Shown here piece by piece: positions 24,368 to 33,260 of a stretch of DNA of 64,000 bases (its first letter is position 1; every line of letters begins with the position of its first letter). Position numbers and translations under genes: made by a program. The notes under the pieces are model-generated. The model had not been told where the DNA came from. It saw only the letters and a program-made list of their open reading frames with translations, and searched no databases. The DNA is taken from assembly GCF_022012435.1 (NCBI RefSeq), contig NZ_JAKLUA010000018.1:62001-126000 (forward strand), given 5' to 3'. Origin of the DNA: Bradyrhizobium zhengyangense (GTDB lineage: Bacteria > Pseudomonadota > Alphaproteobacteria > Rhizobiales > Xanthobacteraceae).

Positions 24368-25177
24368 TTGGATTCCCCGTCACAACCCCCGTCGAACCAT
24401 CCGGTCGTCGCCGAAGAGGCCCGGCGCGAGCCGATCCTGACCTTGCCGTGGCCGCTGACGGCCTATGTCGTGCTGCTGGCGCTGATCCATCTGCGGGTGC
24501 TGCTGCCGCCGGAACTCGAGAACTGGACCATCGACGTGTTCGGCTTCATCCCGAAGCGCTACGATTCCTCCCTGGTCAATCTGCAATTCGAGGGCGGCGC
24601 CGGCGCGAAGGTCTGGACCTTCGTCACCTATTCGCTGCTGCACGCCAATCTCACCCATCTCGCCTTCAACGTGCTGTGGCTGCTGCCGTTCGGCAGCGCG
24701 CTGGCGCGACGCTTCGGCGCACTGCGCTTCTTCGTCTTCCTGGCGGTGACGGCCGCCGCCGGCGCGCTCGCCCATCTCGTCACCCACGAGCATGCGGTGG
24801 TGCCGATGATCGGCGCCTCGGCCTCAGTCTCGGGCGCAATGGCGGCGGCGATCCGGTTCGCCTTCGTGCGCGGCAGCTTCCTGTCGTTCAGTCGTTCGGA
24901 CGCCGATACCGCCGCGAGAGTTCCGGCACTGCCGCTGGTCCAGGCGTTGCGCGATCGTCGGATCGTCGGTTTCCTCGGTGTGTGGTTCGCCCTCAACATC
25001 ATCTTCGGCGTCGGCGCGATCGGCGTCGACAGCGAGAGCGCTGGCGTCGCCTGGGAAGCGCATATCGGCGGCTTTTTCGCCGGCCTGTTGCTGTTCGCAC
25101 TGTTCGATCCCGTGCCGCGCGTGCGAAGCGATGATGCTGCGGATGCGTCATCACAGGACATTTCAAACGGTATTTGA
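24368..25177 (+). CDS. Rhomboid-family intramembrane serine protease (269 aa)
   Basis: About six or seven membrane segments with the rhomboid landmarks: HANLTHLAFNVLWLLPFG (about 92-109, HxxxN type), the catalytic Ser in MIGASASVSGAMAA (GxSxx, about 148) and His in WEAHIGGFFAGLLLF (about 232). Rhomboids cut membrane-spanning helices of substrate proteins. The TTG at 24368 (LDSPSQPP) gives the usual length but has only a weak ribosome site, and the ORF is open back to 24092, where the candidate sRNA lies. Substrate unknown. Confidence 0.8.
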   Translation: MDSPSQPPSNHPVVAEEARREPILTLPWPLTAYVVLLALIHLRVLLPPELENWTIDVFGFIPKRYDSSLVNLQFEGGAGAKVWTFVTYSLLHANLTHLAFNVLWLLPFGSALARRFGALRFFVFLAVTAAAGALAHLVTHEHAVVPMIGASASVSGAMAAAIRFAFVRGSFLSFSRSDADTAARVPALPLVQALRDRRIVGFLGVWFALNIIFGVGAIGVDSESAGVAWEAHIGGFFAGLLLFALFDPVPRVRSDDAADASSQDISNGI

Positions 25178-25365
25178 AGCGGCGCTTGCGGCGCAGCCCG
25201 AATTCATCCATCATTCTGCGGAAGAATGTTCCGAAGCAGCAAGCTCATAGAAGCTGCACTTCGCAAAGCGCTCGAGCGTGAAACCGGCGCTGAAACTGTT
25301 AGTTGAAGACTCGCGAACAAGTCCGGACCGCGCAAAGCGGACGGAGCCGATTCAGGGAGGCGACA

Positions 25366-25794
25366 ATGACGGTACGTTCCATTCTCAATACCAAGGGCCA
25401 TCAGATCATGAGCGTCGCGCCGGACGCCAAGCTCGCCGCTGCCGTCAAGCTGCTCGGCGAGAAGAAGATCGGCGCGGTGCTGGTGATGGACCAGAGCCGG
25501 CTCGAGGGCGTCCTGTCCGAGCGCGACATCGTGCGCGTGCTCGGAGAGCGTGGCGCCGGCGTGCTGGACGAGGCGGTCTCCCAGGTCATGACGCGCAAGG
25601 TCGTGAGCTGCAAGGAGACCGACACGGTCGCCGAACTGATGGAGATGATGACGACAGGCAAGTTCCGCCATCTGCCAGTCGTCGACAACGGCAAGGTGGT
25701 CGGCCTGATCTCGATCGGCGACATCGTCAAATGGCGCGTGCGGGAATACGAGTCCGAGCAGGAAGCCCTGCGCGACTACATCAAGACGGCCTAA
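25366..25794 (+). CDS. Two-CBS-domain protein (142 aa)
   Basis: Two CBS motifs: MSVAPDAKLAAAVKLLGEKK to GVLSERDIVRVLGE (about 14-66) and VMTRKVVSCKETDTVAELME to VVGLISIGDIVKW (about 75-127). Stand-alone CBS pairs bind AMP, ATP, NAD(H) or SAM and act as energy sensors, often by touching a metabolic enzyme. AGGGAGG seven bases before the ATG confirms the start. It ends seven bases from the convergent patatin gene. Confidence 0.9.
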   Translation: MTVRSILNTKGHQIMSVAPDAKLAAAVKLLGEKKIGAVLVMDQSRLEGVLSERDIVRVLGERGAGVLDEAVSQVMTRKVVSCKETDTVAELMEMMTTGKFRHLPVVDNGKVVGLISIGDIVKWRVREYESEQEALRDYIKTA

Positions 25795-25801
25795 GCCCGT
25801 C

Positions 25802-26833
25802 TCATTCGACGGCTTTCGGCGCATCGCCTTGGGGCGCCGGTGCGAGCACGTGGATGGTTTCCTGGATCGACTCGAGCGCGCGCTCGGCGGCGCGCGCACC
25901 GTGCGCGATCAGATCTTCGGCACGATGAAAGTCGAACCAGCCGAATTGGCCGACCCGCGGCGTGATCAGGAGGTCCGGTGGATCGCCGGCGAGCCGCGCG
26001 CGGGTGATGCGGTCCTGCATGATGTTGAAGGCATCGATCATCACCGACGAGATGCCGGGCCGGCCGGCGCTGCCGAAGAACTCGCGCTTGACGGTCTTCT
26101 CCGGCGAGAAGATGCGCGGAAAGCGCCGCTTGGCCGGGACCTCTTCGGCGACAGGGGTGGCGACAGGCACGGGCATCGCCCCATGCGCATGGATCGTCGT
26201 CGAATGCGTGAAGATGTCGGTGGACAGATTGACCGCGATGACGATCTCGGCGCCGAGCGCCCGCGCCGCCGACACCGGCACCGGGTTGACCAGCGCGCCA
26301 TCGACCAGCCAGCGGTCGCCGATCATCACCGGCGAGAAGATGCCGGGTAGCGCATAGGAGGCGCGCATCGCCTCGACCAGACGGCCGCGCGTCAGCCAGA
26401 TCTCGTGGCCGGTCCGGACCTCGGTCGCGACCGAGGCATATTTCATCGGCAGGTCCTCGATCAGGGTCTGGCCGATCGATTCCTCCAGCCGGCTAGCGAG
26501 CTTCTCGCCGCCGATCAGGCCCGAGCCATTGAGGCGGATGTCGAGATAGCCGAGGATGTTGCGCACGCCTTGCAGGCTGCGGGCCCAGTCTTCCAGCGCG
26601 TCGAGCCGGTCGGCCGCATAGGCGCCGCCGACCGCAGCGCCGATCGAGGTGCCGACCACGACATCGGGCACGATGCCGTTGGCCAGCAGCGTTCTCATGA
26701 TACCGATATGGGCAAAACCGCGCGCCGCACCGCCGCCGAGGGCAAGACCAATGACGGGCCGGCGGATGCTGCCGAGACCGACTTTCTCGCCATTTGCGCC
26801 GTTCACACCCCGACCTCTCAAGATATCCAGCAC
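25802..26833 (-). CDS. Patatin-like phospholipase, RssA type (343 aa)
   Basis: The oxyanion motif LALGGGAARGFAHIG (about residue 33), the nucleophile elbow GTSIG (about 64) and the catalytic Asp in LVDGALVNPVP (DG, about 188) are all present, so a Ser-Asp dyad lipase is expected. The insert 240-265 is basic and Pro-rich. AGGAGAG just before the GTG at 26833 (MLDILRGRGVNG) decides the start; a start at 26863 is an alternative. It acts on phospholipids, probably at the inner membrane, but the product and role are unknown. Confidence 0.85.
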   Translation of the reverse strand: MLDILRGRGVNGANGEKVGLGSIRRPVIGLALGGGAARGFAHIGIMRTLLANGIVPDVVVGTSIGAAVGGAYAADRLDALEDWARSLQGVRNILGYLDIRLNGSGLIGGEKLASRLEESIGQTLIEDLPMKYASVATEVRTGHEIWLTRGRLVEAMRASYALPGIFSPVMIGDRWLVDGALVNPVPVSAARALGAEIVIAVNLSTDIFTHSTTIHAHGAMPVPVATPVAEEVPAKRRFPRIFSPEKTVKREFFGSAGRPGISSVMIDAFNIMQDRITRARLAGDPPDLLITPRVGQFGWFDFHRAEDLIAHGARAAERALESIQETIHVLAPAPQGDAPKAVE

Positions 26834-27068
26834 CGAAACTCTCCTACTCCGGGCCGTCCTCACTCCAGAGTAGGCGCCGCGCTTCCGCTTCGCCAGAAAC
26901 AGGGCAAAGCATGGTTTATAGCGTTCGGGACGCAGGGGGCAGGAGTGTGGCGAGGGCCCGTTGCCTCAGAGATGTAATCACGCAGGCGTCAACCGGGTTC
27001 CATAGAACCGTAATCCATGGGATTTCAGAGGCTTGAATTTGCCGCGTTTTCGGTGAAAAGCAGGAAGC

Positions 27069-28142
27069 ATGACTCCAGGGGGTGACGGCATCATCAGATG
27101 GCGGCGCGGCGGCAGGCTGCTGCCGGCGCTGATCGTTGCTGCGTGCCTCGTTACCTCAGGCCAAAACGCTGCGCAGGCGCAGCTTTTCTCTGATCGTCCG
27201 CCGCCGGTGCCGCCGGCCTCGGTGCCCGATCCCGGCGGCGCCGTCAGCCTGGCGCCGCCGTCCGGTCCAGGCGCCGGTCCCCTGAGCCTGCCGCCGACCC
27301 TGACCCAGCCGAATACGCCCAGCATGCCGCCGCCGGCCGTCTCGACCGTGCCGCCGTCCGCGCCGCTCAACGCGGCCGTGCCGGGCCAGGGTGTGCTGTC
27401 GCTGACCGCGAGATACGGCAAGGATTCTCCGGCGATCAACGGCGGCCTGGTCTGGCGCGTCTTTTCCGACCGTCCCGACGAGAACGGTACTTTCAAGCTG
27501 ATCAAGGAGGACCGCAGCGCCACGCCCAGCATCGTGCTGCCGCCCGGCAATTACGTCGTGCACGTCGCCTTCGGTTTGGTCAGCGCGGTACGCACCGTCA
27601 GCCTGAAAGCCGAGACCGACCGCGAGTCCTTCGTGCTGCCGGCCGGGGGCCTGCGCATCGAGGGCCGCGTCGGCACCAGCCGCATCCCGCAGAACCAGAT
27701 ATCGTTCGCGATCTACAAGGGCAGCCAGTTCGAGTCCGGCGAGCGGGCCTCGCTGGTGCCGAACGTCGCCGCCGGCGACGTCGTGCTGCTGCCCGAGGGC
27801 ACCTACTACATCATCTCCAATTACGGCGACGCCAACTCGGTGGTGCGCTCGGACATCCGCGTCCAGGCCGGCAAGCTCACCGACGTCACCATCACCCACC
27901 GCGCAGCCGTGATCACGCTCAAGCTCGTCAGCGACAAGGGCGGCGAGGCGCTCGCCAACACCGCATGGTCGGTGCTGACGCCCGGCGGCGACGTGATCAA
28001 GGAATCGATCGGCGCCTTCCCGCGCGTGGTGCTCTCCGAGGGCGAATACCGCGCCATCGCCAAGAACGAGGGCAAGGTCTACGAGCGCGGCTTCAACGTC
28101 GTCAACGGCGTCGACGGCGAGGTCGAAGTCGTGGCGCGGTAG
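27069..28142 (+). CDS. Secreted Pro-rich protein with beta-sandwich repeats (357 aa)
   Basis: A signal peptide (about 1-38, ending AQA-Q) is followed by a Pro/Ala-rich linker (about 40-105) and three similar beta-rich units (each about 75 residues) with the pattern LxxGxYxVxxxxG: IVLPPGNYVVHVAFGL, VLLPEGTYYIISNYGD and VVLSEGEYRAIAKNEG. This resembles carboxypeptidase-regulatory or PEGA-like folds. AGGAA precedes the ATG. An envelope protein of unknown role; Pro-rich linkers often span the peptidoglycan. Confidence 0.75.
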   Translation: MTPGGDGIIRWRRGGRLLPALIVAACLVTSGQNAAQAQLFSDRPPPVPPASVPDPGGAVSLAPPSGPGAGPLSLPPTLTQPNTPSMPPPAVSTVPPSAPLNAAVPGQGVLSLTARYGKDSPAINGGLVWRVFSDRPDENGTFKLIKEDRSATPSIVLPPGNYVVHVAFGLVSAVRTVSLKAETDRESFVLPAGGLRIEGRVGTSRIPQNQISFAIYKGSQFESGERASLVPNVAAGDVVLLPEGTYYIISNYGDANSVVRSDIRVQAGKLTDVTITHRAAVITLKLVSDKGGEALANTAWSVLTPGGDVIKESIGAFPRVVLSEGEYRAIAKNEGKVYERGFNVVNGVDGEVEVVAR

Positions 28143-28178
28143 GGCGCGAAGGTAACGCGGGCCTCGACGTAATGTGGC

Positions 28179-29381
28179 TTACCGCGACTCCCTTGCGAGT
28201 TGTGCCCCCTTGCGATTTGGTTCGGTAAACCAGACGCTCCCCAGCAAGACGATCGTGGCCAAGGCGGCCGTCAGGCCGAGCAAGGTCTGCCATCCGACCC
28301 GCTGGAGTAGCCAGCCGGACAATGCCGTGCTGATGGCGGTTGATAGGAAGACCGTTTGATCGTGGAATGCCTGAGCCTTGGCGCCCTCTGAAGTGCGATA
28401 GTTTTTCGTCAGCAGCGTGCTTCCGCCGACATAGAGAAAATTCCAGCCAACTCCCAAGAGAACCAGCGAAACCCAGAAGGCGTTTACGCCGGTTCCAAGA
28501 ATTACGGCCGCGACAGCGCAAGCGAGCATCAAAAGCGCGCCAAGCCGGATGATCGCGGCTGCACCCGCGCGCTTGATCAATGCACCCGTCACGAACGACG
28601 GGGCGAACATTGCCAAAGCATGCCACTGGATCACGAACGCAGCGTCAGCGTATCCGTGATGGTGAGAGATCATCGCGATCGGAGCCGACGTCATCAGCAT
28701 GCTCATGCCTGCATATCCGAGTGTGCTGCTGAGAACCGCCATGATGAATCCGGGCTGACGCGCGATTTGCGAAATCGGCCGACTCTCGGATTGCTCCATT
28801 TCGTCCTTGATGATCGGCAAACGCAGGCTGGCCTGGATTGCCAGGGCCACAAGCGCCAGGCAGGCCAGGAAAATGTAGGTCCCCGCGAATTGGACCGCAA
28901 AGAGGTCTTTGGTCCGCTTGGCTACCTCGGGACCCACGATTGCCCCCACGATGCCGCCGGCAAGGACCATCGAAATGGCGCGGCCAGCGAACTCTCGGCC
29001 GCTCATCTCCGCAGCAGCAAACCGATAATATTGTCCGAACGCGTTGTAGGCTCCAATCAGCAGCGTTCCGATGCACAAGATTACAAAGCTGCTCATGAAC
29101 AACGCGGCGATGCAGATGAGTGCGCCTAATAGCCCGATGGCCGTCCCCACCAGAAACCCGTGTCGGCGTCCAAACCGTCTCATCCAGAGCGACGCGGGGA
29201 AGGTCATGGCTGCAGTACCGGCGATGTAGGTCGCGATAGGTAATGTTGCCAGCGACTTGTCTTCGCCGAGCAGGGCATAGCCCACCAAGCCGTTGAGGCC
29301 GATAACGACGATATTGTTTGTCAGTAGCGCTGCCTGGCAGGTCGCAAGAGGCATGACCAAGCGAAGCTGTTTGAGATCCAA
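28179..29381 (-). CDS. MFS transporter (400 aa)
   Basis: Twelve membrane segments; the loop-2/3 motif is WMRRFGRRHGFLVG (about 65) and the motif in the second half is ALIKRAGAAAIIRLG. The TTG at 29381 (MDLKQLRLVMPLA) has CAGGAG six bases before it, which I prefer to the TTG at 29417. Its divergent neighbour is a TetR regulator with a palindrome between them, so it is probably a TetR-controlled exporter. Base composition across 28.2-30.7 kb is less GC-rich than nearby genes, which suggests transfer. Confidence 0.85.
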   Translation of the reverse strand: MDLKQLRLVMPLATCQAALLTNNIVVIGLNGLVGYALLGEDKSLATLPIATYIAGTAAMTFPASLWMRRFGRRHGFLVGTAIGLLGALICIAALFMSSFVILCIGTLLIGAYNAFGQYYRFAAAEMSGREFAGRAISMVLAGGIVGAIVGPEVAKRTKDLFAVQFAGTYIFLACLALVALAIQASLRLPIIKDEMEQSESRPISQIARQPGFIMAVLSSTLGYAGMSMLMTSAPIAMISHHHGYADAAFVIQWHALAMFAPSFVTGALIKRAGAAAIIRLGALLMLACAVAAVILGTGVNAFWVSLVLLGVGWNFLYVGGSTLLTKNYRTSEGAKAQAFHDQTVFLSTAISTALSGWLLQRVGWQTLLGLTAALATIVLLGSVWFTEPNRKGAQLARESR

Positions 29382-29430
29382 CGCATGCTCCTGTCGTTTG
29401 TGCGGAGTTGACAGCAAACTTCAAGGCCGA

Positions 29431-29454
29431 TAGATAGTATGTACTCGCTATCTA
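29431..29454. promoter_or_regulatory. Operator between MFS and TetR genes
   Basis: TAGATAG (29431-29437) and CTATCTA (29448-29454) are a perfect inverted repeat with ten bases between, eight bases before the TetR start. The size and position fit a TetR-dimer site that would block both divergent genes. Confidence 0.55.
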
Positions 29455-29461
29455 ATCAAGG

Positions 29462-30151
29462 ATGTCAGAAATGGCCGCCGAAACCACCTCGTCTCTCAGC
29501 CGCGAACGCTTGCAAGCCGAAGACCGGAAGGAGCAGATCGTGCAGACGGTCTTGCGACTGGTCCACGAACGAGGTGCGGACTCGGTAAGTACGCAGCTCA
29601 TTGCAGATACGATTGGTCGATCCCAAGGCGTGGTGTTTCGGCATTTCTCTACAAAAGAGGCGCTCTGGACCGAGGTTTTGGCGTGGCTGCAGGAGAGCCT
29701 GGAAGGCGTCTGGAGGCGCGCTCTACACGACCACAGCAACGAGCCGCCGCTCGCTCGCCTCGAGAAAATCCTCGTCGGTCACGTCGGGCTAATCGAGAAA
29801 TTTCCCGCAATCGTTAAGGTGGTGATGTCGGACGATCTTCGGCATCGTTACCCGACGCTCAACGAACAGTTTCAAAAGCTTCATGTCCTGTACGAACGGC
29901 ACGTGACCGATCTGCTGAAGGAGGCAGTCAAGGATGGTCAACTTCCGAAGGGCACAAGCATCTCCGATGCGGCAACCCTGTACTTCTGCATCATACAGGG
30001 TCTCGGTTTCCAGTCAGCGATCGCTGGTCTGCGGGCGAACAAGCTCGCGAGCCTCGCGTCCAGAATGTTTTTATTCTTCGTTACTGCGCTGGAGAATTTG
30101 CAGACGGGAGCGAAGACGCGGAAATCCGATCACGTCGAGAAAGCAAAATAG
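29462..30151 (+). CDS. TetR-family regulator (229 aa)
   Basis: The helix-turn-helix is QIVQTVLRLVHERGADSVST followed by IADTIGRSQGVVFRHFSTKE (about 25-68), the classic TetR pattern. Residues after 75 form the ligand-binding helices. The ligand is unknown. It is divergent from the MFS gene and followed ten bases later by a DUF2231 membrane protein, so it probably represses an export unit and is autoregulated through the operator at 29431. Confidence 0.85.
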   Translation: MSEMAAETTSSLSRERLQAEDRKEQIVQTVLRLVHERGADSVSTQLIADTIGRSQGVVFRHFSTKEALWTEVLAWLQESLEGVWRRALHDHSNEPPLARLEKILVGHVGLIEKFPAIVKVVMSDDLRHRYPTLNEQFQKLHVLYERHVTDLLKEAVKDGQLPKGTSISDAATLYFCIIQGLGFQSAIAGLRANKLASLASRMFLFFVTALENLQTGAKTRKSDHVEKAK

Positions 30152-30161
30152 GAGTATTGCG

Positions 30162-30683
30162 ATGCCCGAGATCGTTCCGAATTGGCATCCGATTTTTGTG
30201 CATTTCACGATCGCCCTGTACGTCGTGGCAACGGCGCTGTATGCCCTCGGTCAAATCGCGGGCGGACGCAGTTGGGCGGGCGTCGTGGTCGTCGCGGCCC
30301 GGATAAACCTCTGGACAGGAGCTGCGCTGTCGATCCTGACCGTGATTGCGGGAATCGACGCTTTCTTCACGGTCGCTCATGACGCGTCTCAAACGATCTT
30401 CATGATCGACCACCGGCGATGGGCGATCGCGACTGCCGTCGTCTGGTGGTTCATTGCCGTGTTTGAGGCGGCGAGAGCGATTCAAGGCAAGAAGGCGAAT
30501 CTGGTAGTCGCGTTCGCGCTGGTTGTGGCTATCGGGCCGCTTGCCGTCACGGGTTGGAAAGGTGGCGAGTTGGTCTATCGAAATCGAATCGGCATCGTCG
30601 CAACGCGAATGAGTCCCGTCGATGGAATTGGCGAGCGCGGAGCGCATCCTTTGTCGGCGCCAGATCGAGGCGGCCGGAGTTAG
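30162..30683 (+). CDS. DUF2231 family membrane protein (173 aa)
   Basis: NWHPIFVHFTIALYVVATAL at the start is the DUF2231 hallmark (His-Pro...His-Phe), which may bind heme or metal. Four or five membrane segments follow to about residue 130. AGGAG eight bases before the ATG supports the start. It is downstream of the TetR gene and probably in the same transcript. Its job in an export cluster is unknown. Confidence 0.8.
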   Translation: MPEIVPNWHPIFVHFTIALYVVATALYALGQIAGGRSWAGVVVVAARINLWTGAALSILTVIAGIDAFFTVAHDASQTIFMIDHRRWAIATAVVWWFIAVFEAARAIQGKKANLVVAFALVVAIGPLAVTGWKGGELVYRNRIGIVATRMSPVDGIGERGAHPLSAPDRGGRS

Positions 30684-30762
30684 CTCTGCCCTGACAGCCT
30701 TCGGAATTCGCCGCAAGCGGTATGACGAGCGCATCGCAGTTTGTCGCATTGTGCGCTGACCC

Positions 30763-31656
30763 TCACTTCCGATAGCGCAGCGCCTCCACTAGCACGGCGA
30801 AGGCCGGCGTCGGCTGTCGCCGGCTCGGGTAATAGAGATGATAGCCCGCGAACGGCGCGCACCACTCGGCGAGCACACGGATCAGGCGGCCATTGGCGAT
30901 CTCGCGTTTCACCAGATCTTCTGGGATGTAGGCCAAGCCAAACCCGGCCAGCACAGCATTCATCCTGAGCAGGCCGGTGTTGAATACGAGCTGGCCGTCG
31001 ACGCGAACCTTCACGACGCGGCCGCGCTTCTCGAACTCCCAGGCATAGATTCCGCCATAGGTCGGCAGGCGCAGGTTGATGCAATTGTGCTCGGTGAGAT
31101 CCTGCGGCTGTTTCGGCTTGCTGCGCGCCGCAAAATAGGCGGGCGCGCCGACCACGGCCATCCGCATCTCCGGTCCGATCCGTACGGCGATCATGTCCTT
31201 GGCGACCTGCTCGCCGAGACGGACGCCGGCGTCGTAGCGTTCAGTGACGATATCGGTGAGGCCGTAGTCGATGATGAGCTCGACCTTGATGTCAGGATAG
31301 CGCGGTAGGAGCTTTGCGAGCGCCGGCCACAGGATCGCCTGTGCCGCGTGTTCGCCGGTGGTGATGCGGACCGTGCCCGCTGGCGTGGCACGCAGCGCGG
31401 TGAGCGCCGACAGCTCGGCGTCGATCTCGTCGAAACGCGGCCCGATCGTGCGCAGCAGCCGCTCGCCGGCCTCGGTCGGCGCCACGCTGCGGGTGGTGCG
31501 GGTCAGGAGCCGCAGGCCAAGCCGTTCCTCCAGCGCGCGCACGGTGTGGCTGAGCGCCGATTGCGACACCCCGAGCTGTGCGGCAGCGCGGGTAAAACTG
31601 CGCTCGCGCGCGACGGCGAGAAAGGCGAGCAGGTCGTTGGTGTTGGTGCGAGCCAT
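30763..31656 (-). CDS. LysR-family regulator (297 aa)
   Basis: The N-terminal winged helix reads LLAFLAVARERSFTRAAAQL then VSQSALSHTVRALEERLGLR, and the effector domain starts near residue 92 (TVRITTGEHAAQAIL). It is close to the group that opposes small oxidoreductase genes (as in many AKR or quinone-reductase loci). The aldo/keto reductase gene lies divergently 104 bases away and is the likely target. ATTCATGAAT at 31655-31664 is a palindrome overlapping the start codon and may be part of the site. Confidence 0.85.
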   Translation of the reverse strand: MARTNTNDLLAFLAVARERSFTRAAAQLGVSQSALSHTVRALEERLGLRLLTRTTRSVAPTEAGERLLRTIGPRFDEIDAELSALTALRATPAGTVRITTGEHAAQAILWPALAKLLPRYPDIKVELIIDYGLTDIVTERYDAGVRLGEQVAKDMIAVRIGPEMRMAVVGAPAYFAARSKPKQPQDLTEHNCINLRLPTYGGIYAWEFEKRGRVVKVRVDGQLVFNTGLLRMNAVLAGFGLAYIPEDLVKREIANGRLIRVLAEWCAPFAGYHLYYPSRRQPTPAFAVLVEALRYRK

Positions 31657-31760
31657 TCATGAATCCAGATTATGAGTACATGCCGGTTTTATCATCTAAT
31701 TGCAGGCTCGCGCGCGGCCTAAGTTCGCCGCCGGATATCAATCTGCAAGGAGAGCTTGAC

Positions 31761-32744
31761 ATGCAGACACGCAAACTCGGCAAAAGTGGCCTGGAGGTCT
31801 CGGCCCTCGGTCTCGGCTGCATGGGACTGAGTTACGGCTATGGCCCCGCGACCGAGACGTCGCAGGCGATCGCGCTGATCCGGACCGCGTTCGAGCGCGG
31901 CGTCAACTTCTTCGACACCGCGGAAGCCTATGGCCCCTTCGTCAACGAGGAACTGGTGGGTGAGGCGCTGGCGCCCTTCCGCGACAAGGTGGTGATCGCC
32001 ACCAAGTTCGGCTTCAAGGGCGGCAAGGTCGAAGCCGGGCTCGACAGCTCCCCCGCCAACGTCAAGGCGGTGGCGGAGGCCGGATTGAAGCGGCTGAAGA
32101 CCGACCGCATCGATCTATTCTATCAGCATCGCGTCGATCCCGCGGTGCCGATCGAGGACACTGCCGGCGCGGTGAAGGAATTGATCCGCGAGGGTAAGGT
32201 GCTGCATTTCGGCCTGTCGGAGGCGGGCGCCTCGAGCATTCGCCGCGCGCATGCGGTCCAGCCCGTCACCGCATTGCAAAGCGAATATTCGCTGTGGTGG
32301 CGCGAGCCGGAGCAGGAGATCTTGCCTGTTTTGGAAGAGCTGGGTATCGGCTTCGTGCCCTTCAGCCCGCTCGGCAAAGGCTTTCTCACCGGCGCGATCA
32401 ACGAGAGCACGACGTTCGACAGCAGCGACTTCCGCAACATCGTACCGCGCTTCTCATCCAACGCACGCAAGGCCAATCAGGCATTGGTCGATCTGCTCGC
32501 CGAGATCGCTGCGTCCCGGAAAGTGACGCCGGCGCAGATCGCGCTGGCCTGGCTGCTGGCGCAAAAGCCCTGGATCGTGCCGATTCCCGGCACCACCAAG
32601 CTGCACCGGCTCGAGGAAAATCTCGGCGCGGCTGCAGTAACGCTGTCGCAAGCCGATCTTGCGGCCATTGCAGACGTGCTCGCCACGGTCGCGGTGCAAG
32701 GCGAGCGCTATCCTGCGCACCTCCAGGCACGGGTTGGCCGCTAA
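31761..32744 (+). CDS. Aldo/keto reductase (327 aa)
   Basis: The catalytic tetrad is seen as Asp in FFDTAEAYG (about 53), Tyr in the same motif (about 58), Lys in VIATKFGF (about 82) and His in FYQHRVD (about 123), and the NADPH site IPGTTKLHRLEENLGA near residue 285. It reduces aldehydes or ketones with NADPH. The likely natural substrate is unknown. AAGGAGAG before the ATG at 31761 sets the start. Its divergent LysR neighbour probably controls it. Confidence 0.9.
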   Translation: MQTRKLGKSGLEVSALGLGCMGLSYGYGPATETSQAIALIRTAFERGVNFFDTAEAYGPFVNEELVGEALAPFRDKVVIATKFGFKGGKVEAGLDSSPANVKAVAEAGLKRLKTDRIDLFYQHRVDPAVPIEDTAGAVKELIREGKVLHFGLSEAGASSIRRAHAVQPVTALQSEYSLWWREPEQEILPVLEELGIGFVPFSPLGKGFLTGAINESTTFDSSDFRNIVPRFSSNARKANQALVDLLAEIAASRKVTPAQIALAWLLAQKPWIVPIPGTTKLHRLEENLGAAAVTLSQADLAAIADVLATVAVQGERYPAHLQARVGR

Positions 32745-33049
32745 CATTTGTTGTGAAGGCTCGGTGAGCGTTCGCTTACCGGGCATTCCCACTGTGTTTC
32801 GCTTTGAATACTGCAGTAAGCGCGACCAAGCCGCCAGCGAAGGAGATAGAGAACACCGGCGACATCGGCTTATTCCGGCCTCACCTCGACTTCGCTATTA
32901 CCTTTGCAAGATACGCATTTCCGATAATCAATTTCATTCGCTTTCCATCCTGCTGGGTTATATGTCGGGCATCCGTCCAATGGGGGACGCCGGCGCAGCC
33001 TTGGCGGCTCGCGTAGCCGGCAAGGGGCAGGGGACCAAAGCGCGTCGGC
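32745..33049. other. Gap without clear features
   Basis: 305 bases after the aldo/keto reductase. I see no gene, no terminator with a T tract and no repeat that I recognise. Confidence 0.4.
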
Positions 33050-33244
33050 ATGTTCGAAGTGATCCTTACCAGGCGCAAACGGTTCGGTTGGCGGTGGCAG
33101 GTCTCCGACCAGTCCGGCAAGATCTTTGCCGACGGCTTCGAACGCACGCGGCCGTCAGCCAAATATCACGGCGAGCGCGCACTATTTTTCCTATTGTCGC
33201 AGGCCTATTTGCGCAACCGCTCGGCGGCGTCGAGCGAGGATTAG
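33050..33244 (+). CDS. Small conserved hypothetical protein (64 aa)
   Basis: MFEVILTRRKRFGWRWQVSD opens with a beta strand and basic turn, then SGKIFADGFERTRPSAKYHG and a hydrophobic helix FFLLSQAYL. The pattern (E/Q-V-x-D-x-x-G-x-x-x-x-x-G, then ARYxAERALFLLLS) is familiar from rhizobial small proteins of unknown role. The ribosome site is weak. I rate it a real gene because the composition is protein-like through its whole length. Confidence 0.5.
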   Translation: MFEVILTRRKRFGWRWQVSDQSGKIFADGFERTRPSAKYHGERALFFLLSQAYLRNRSAASSED

Positions 33245-33260
33245 CGGCAGTTCTGCGCCG

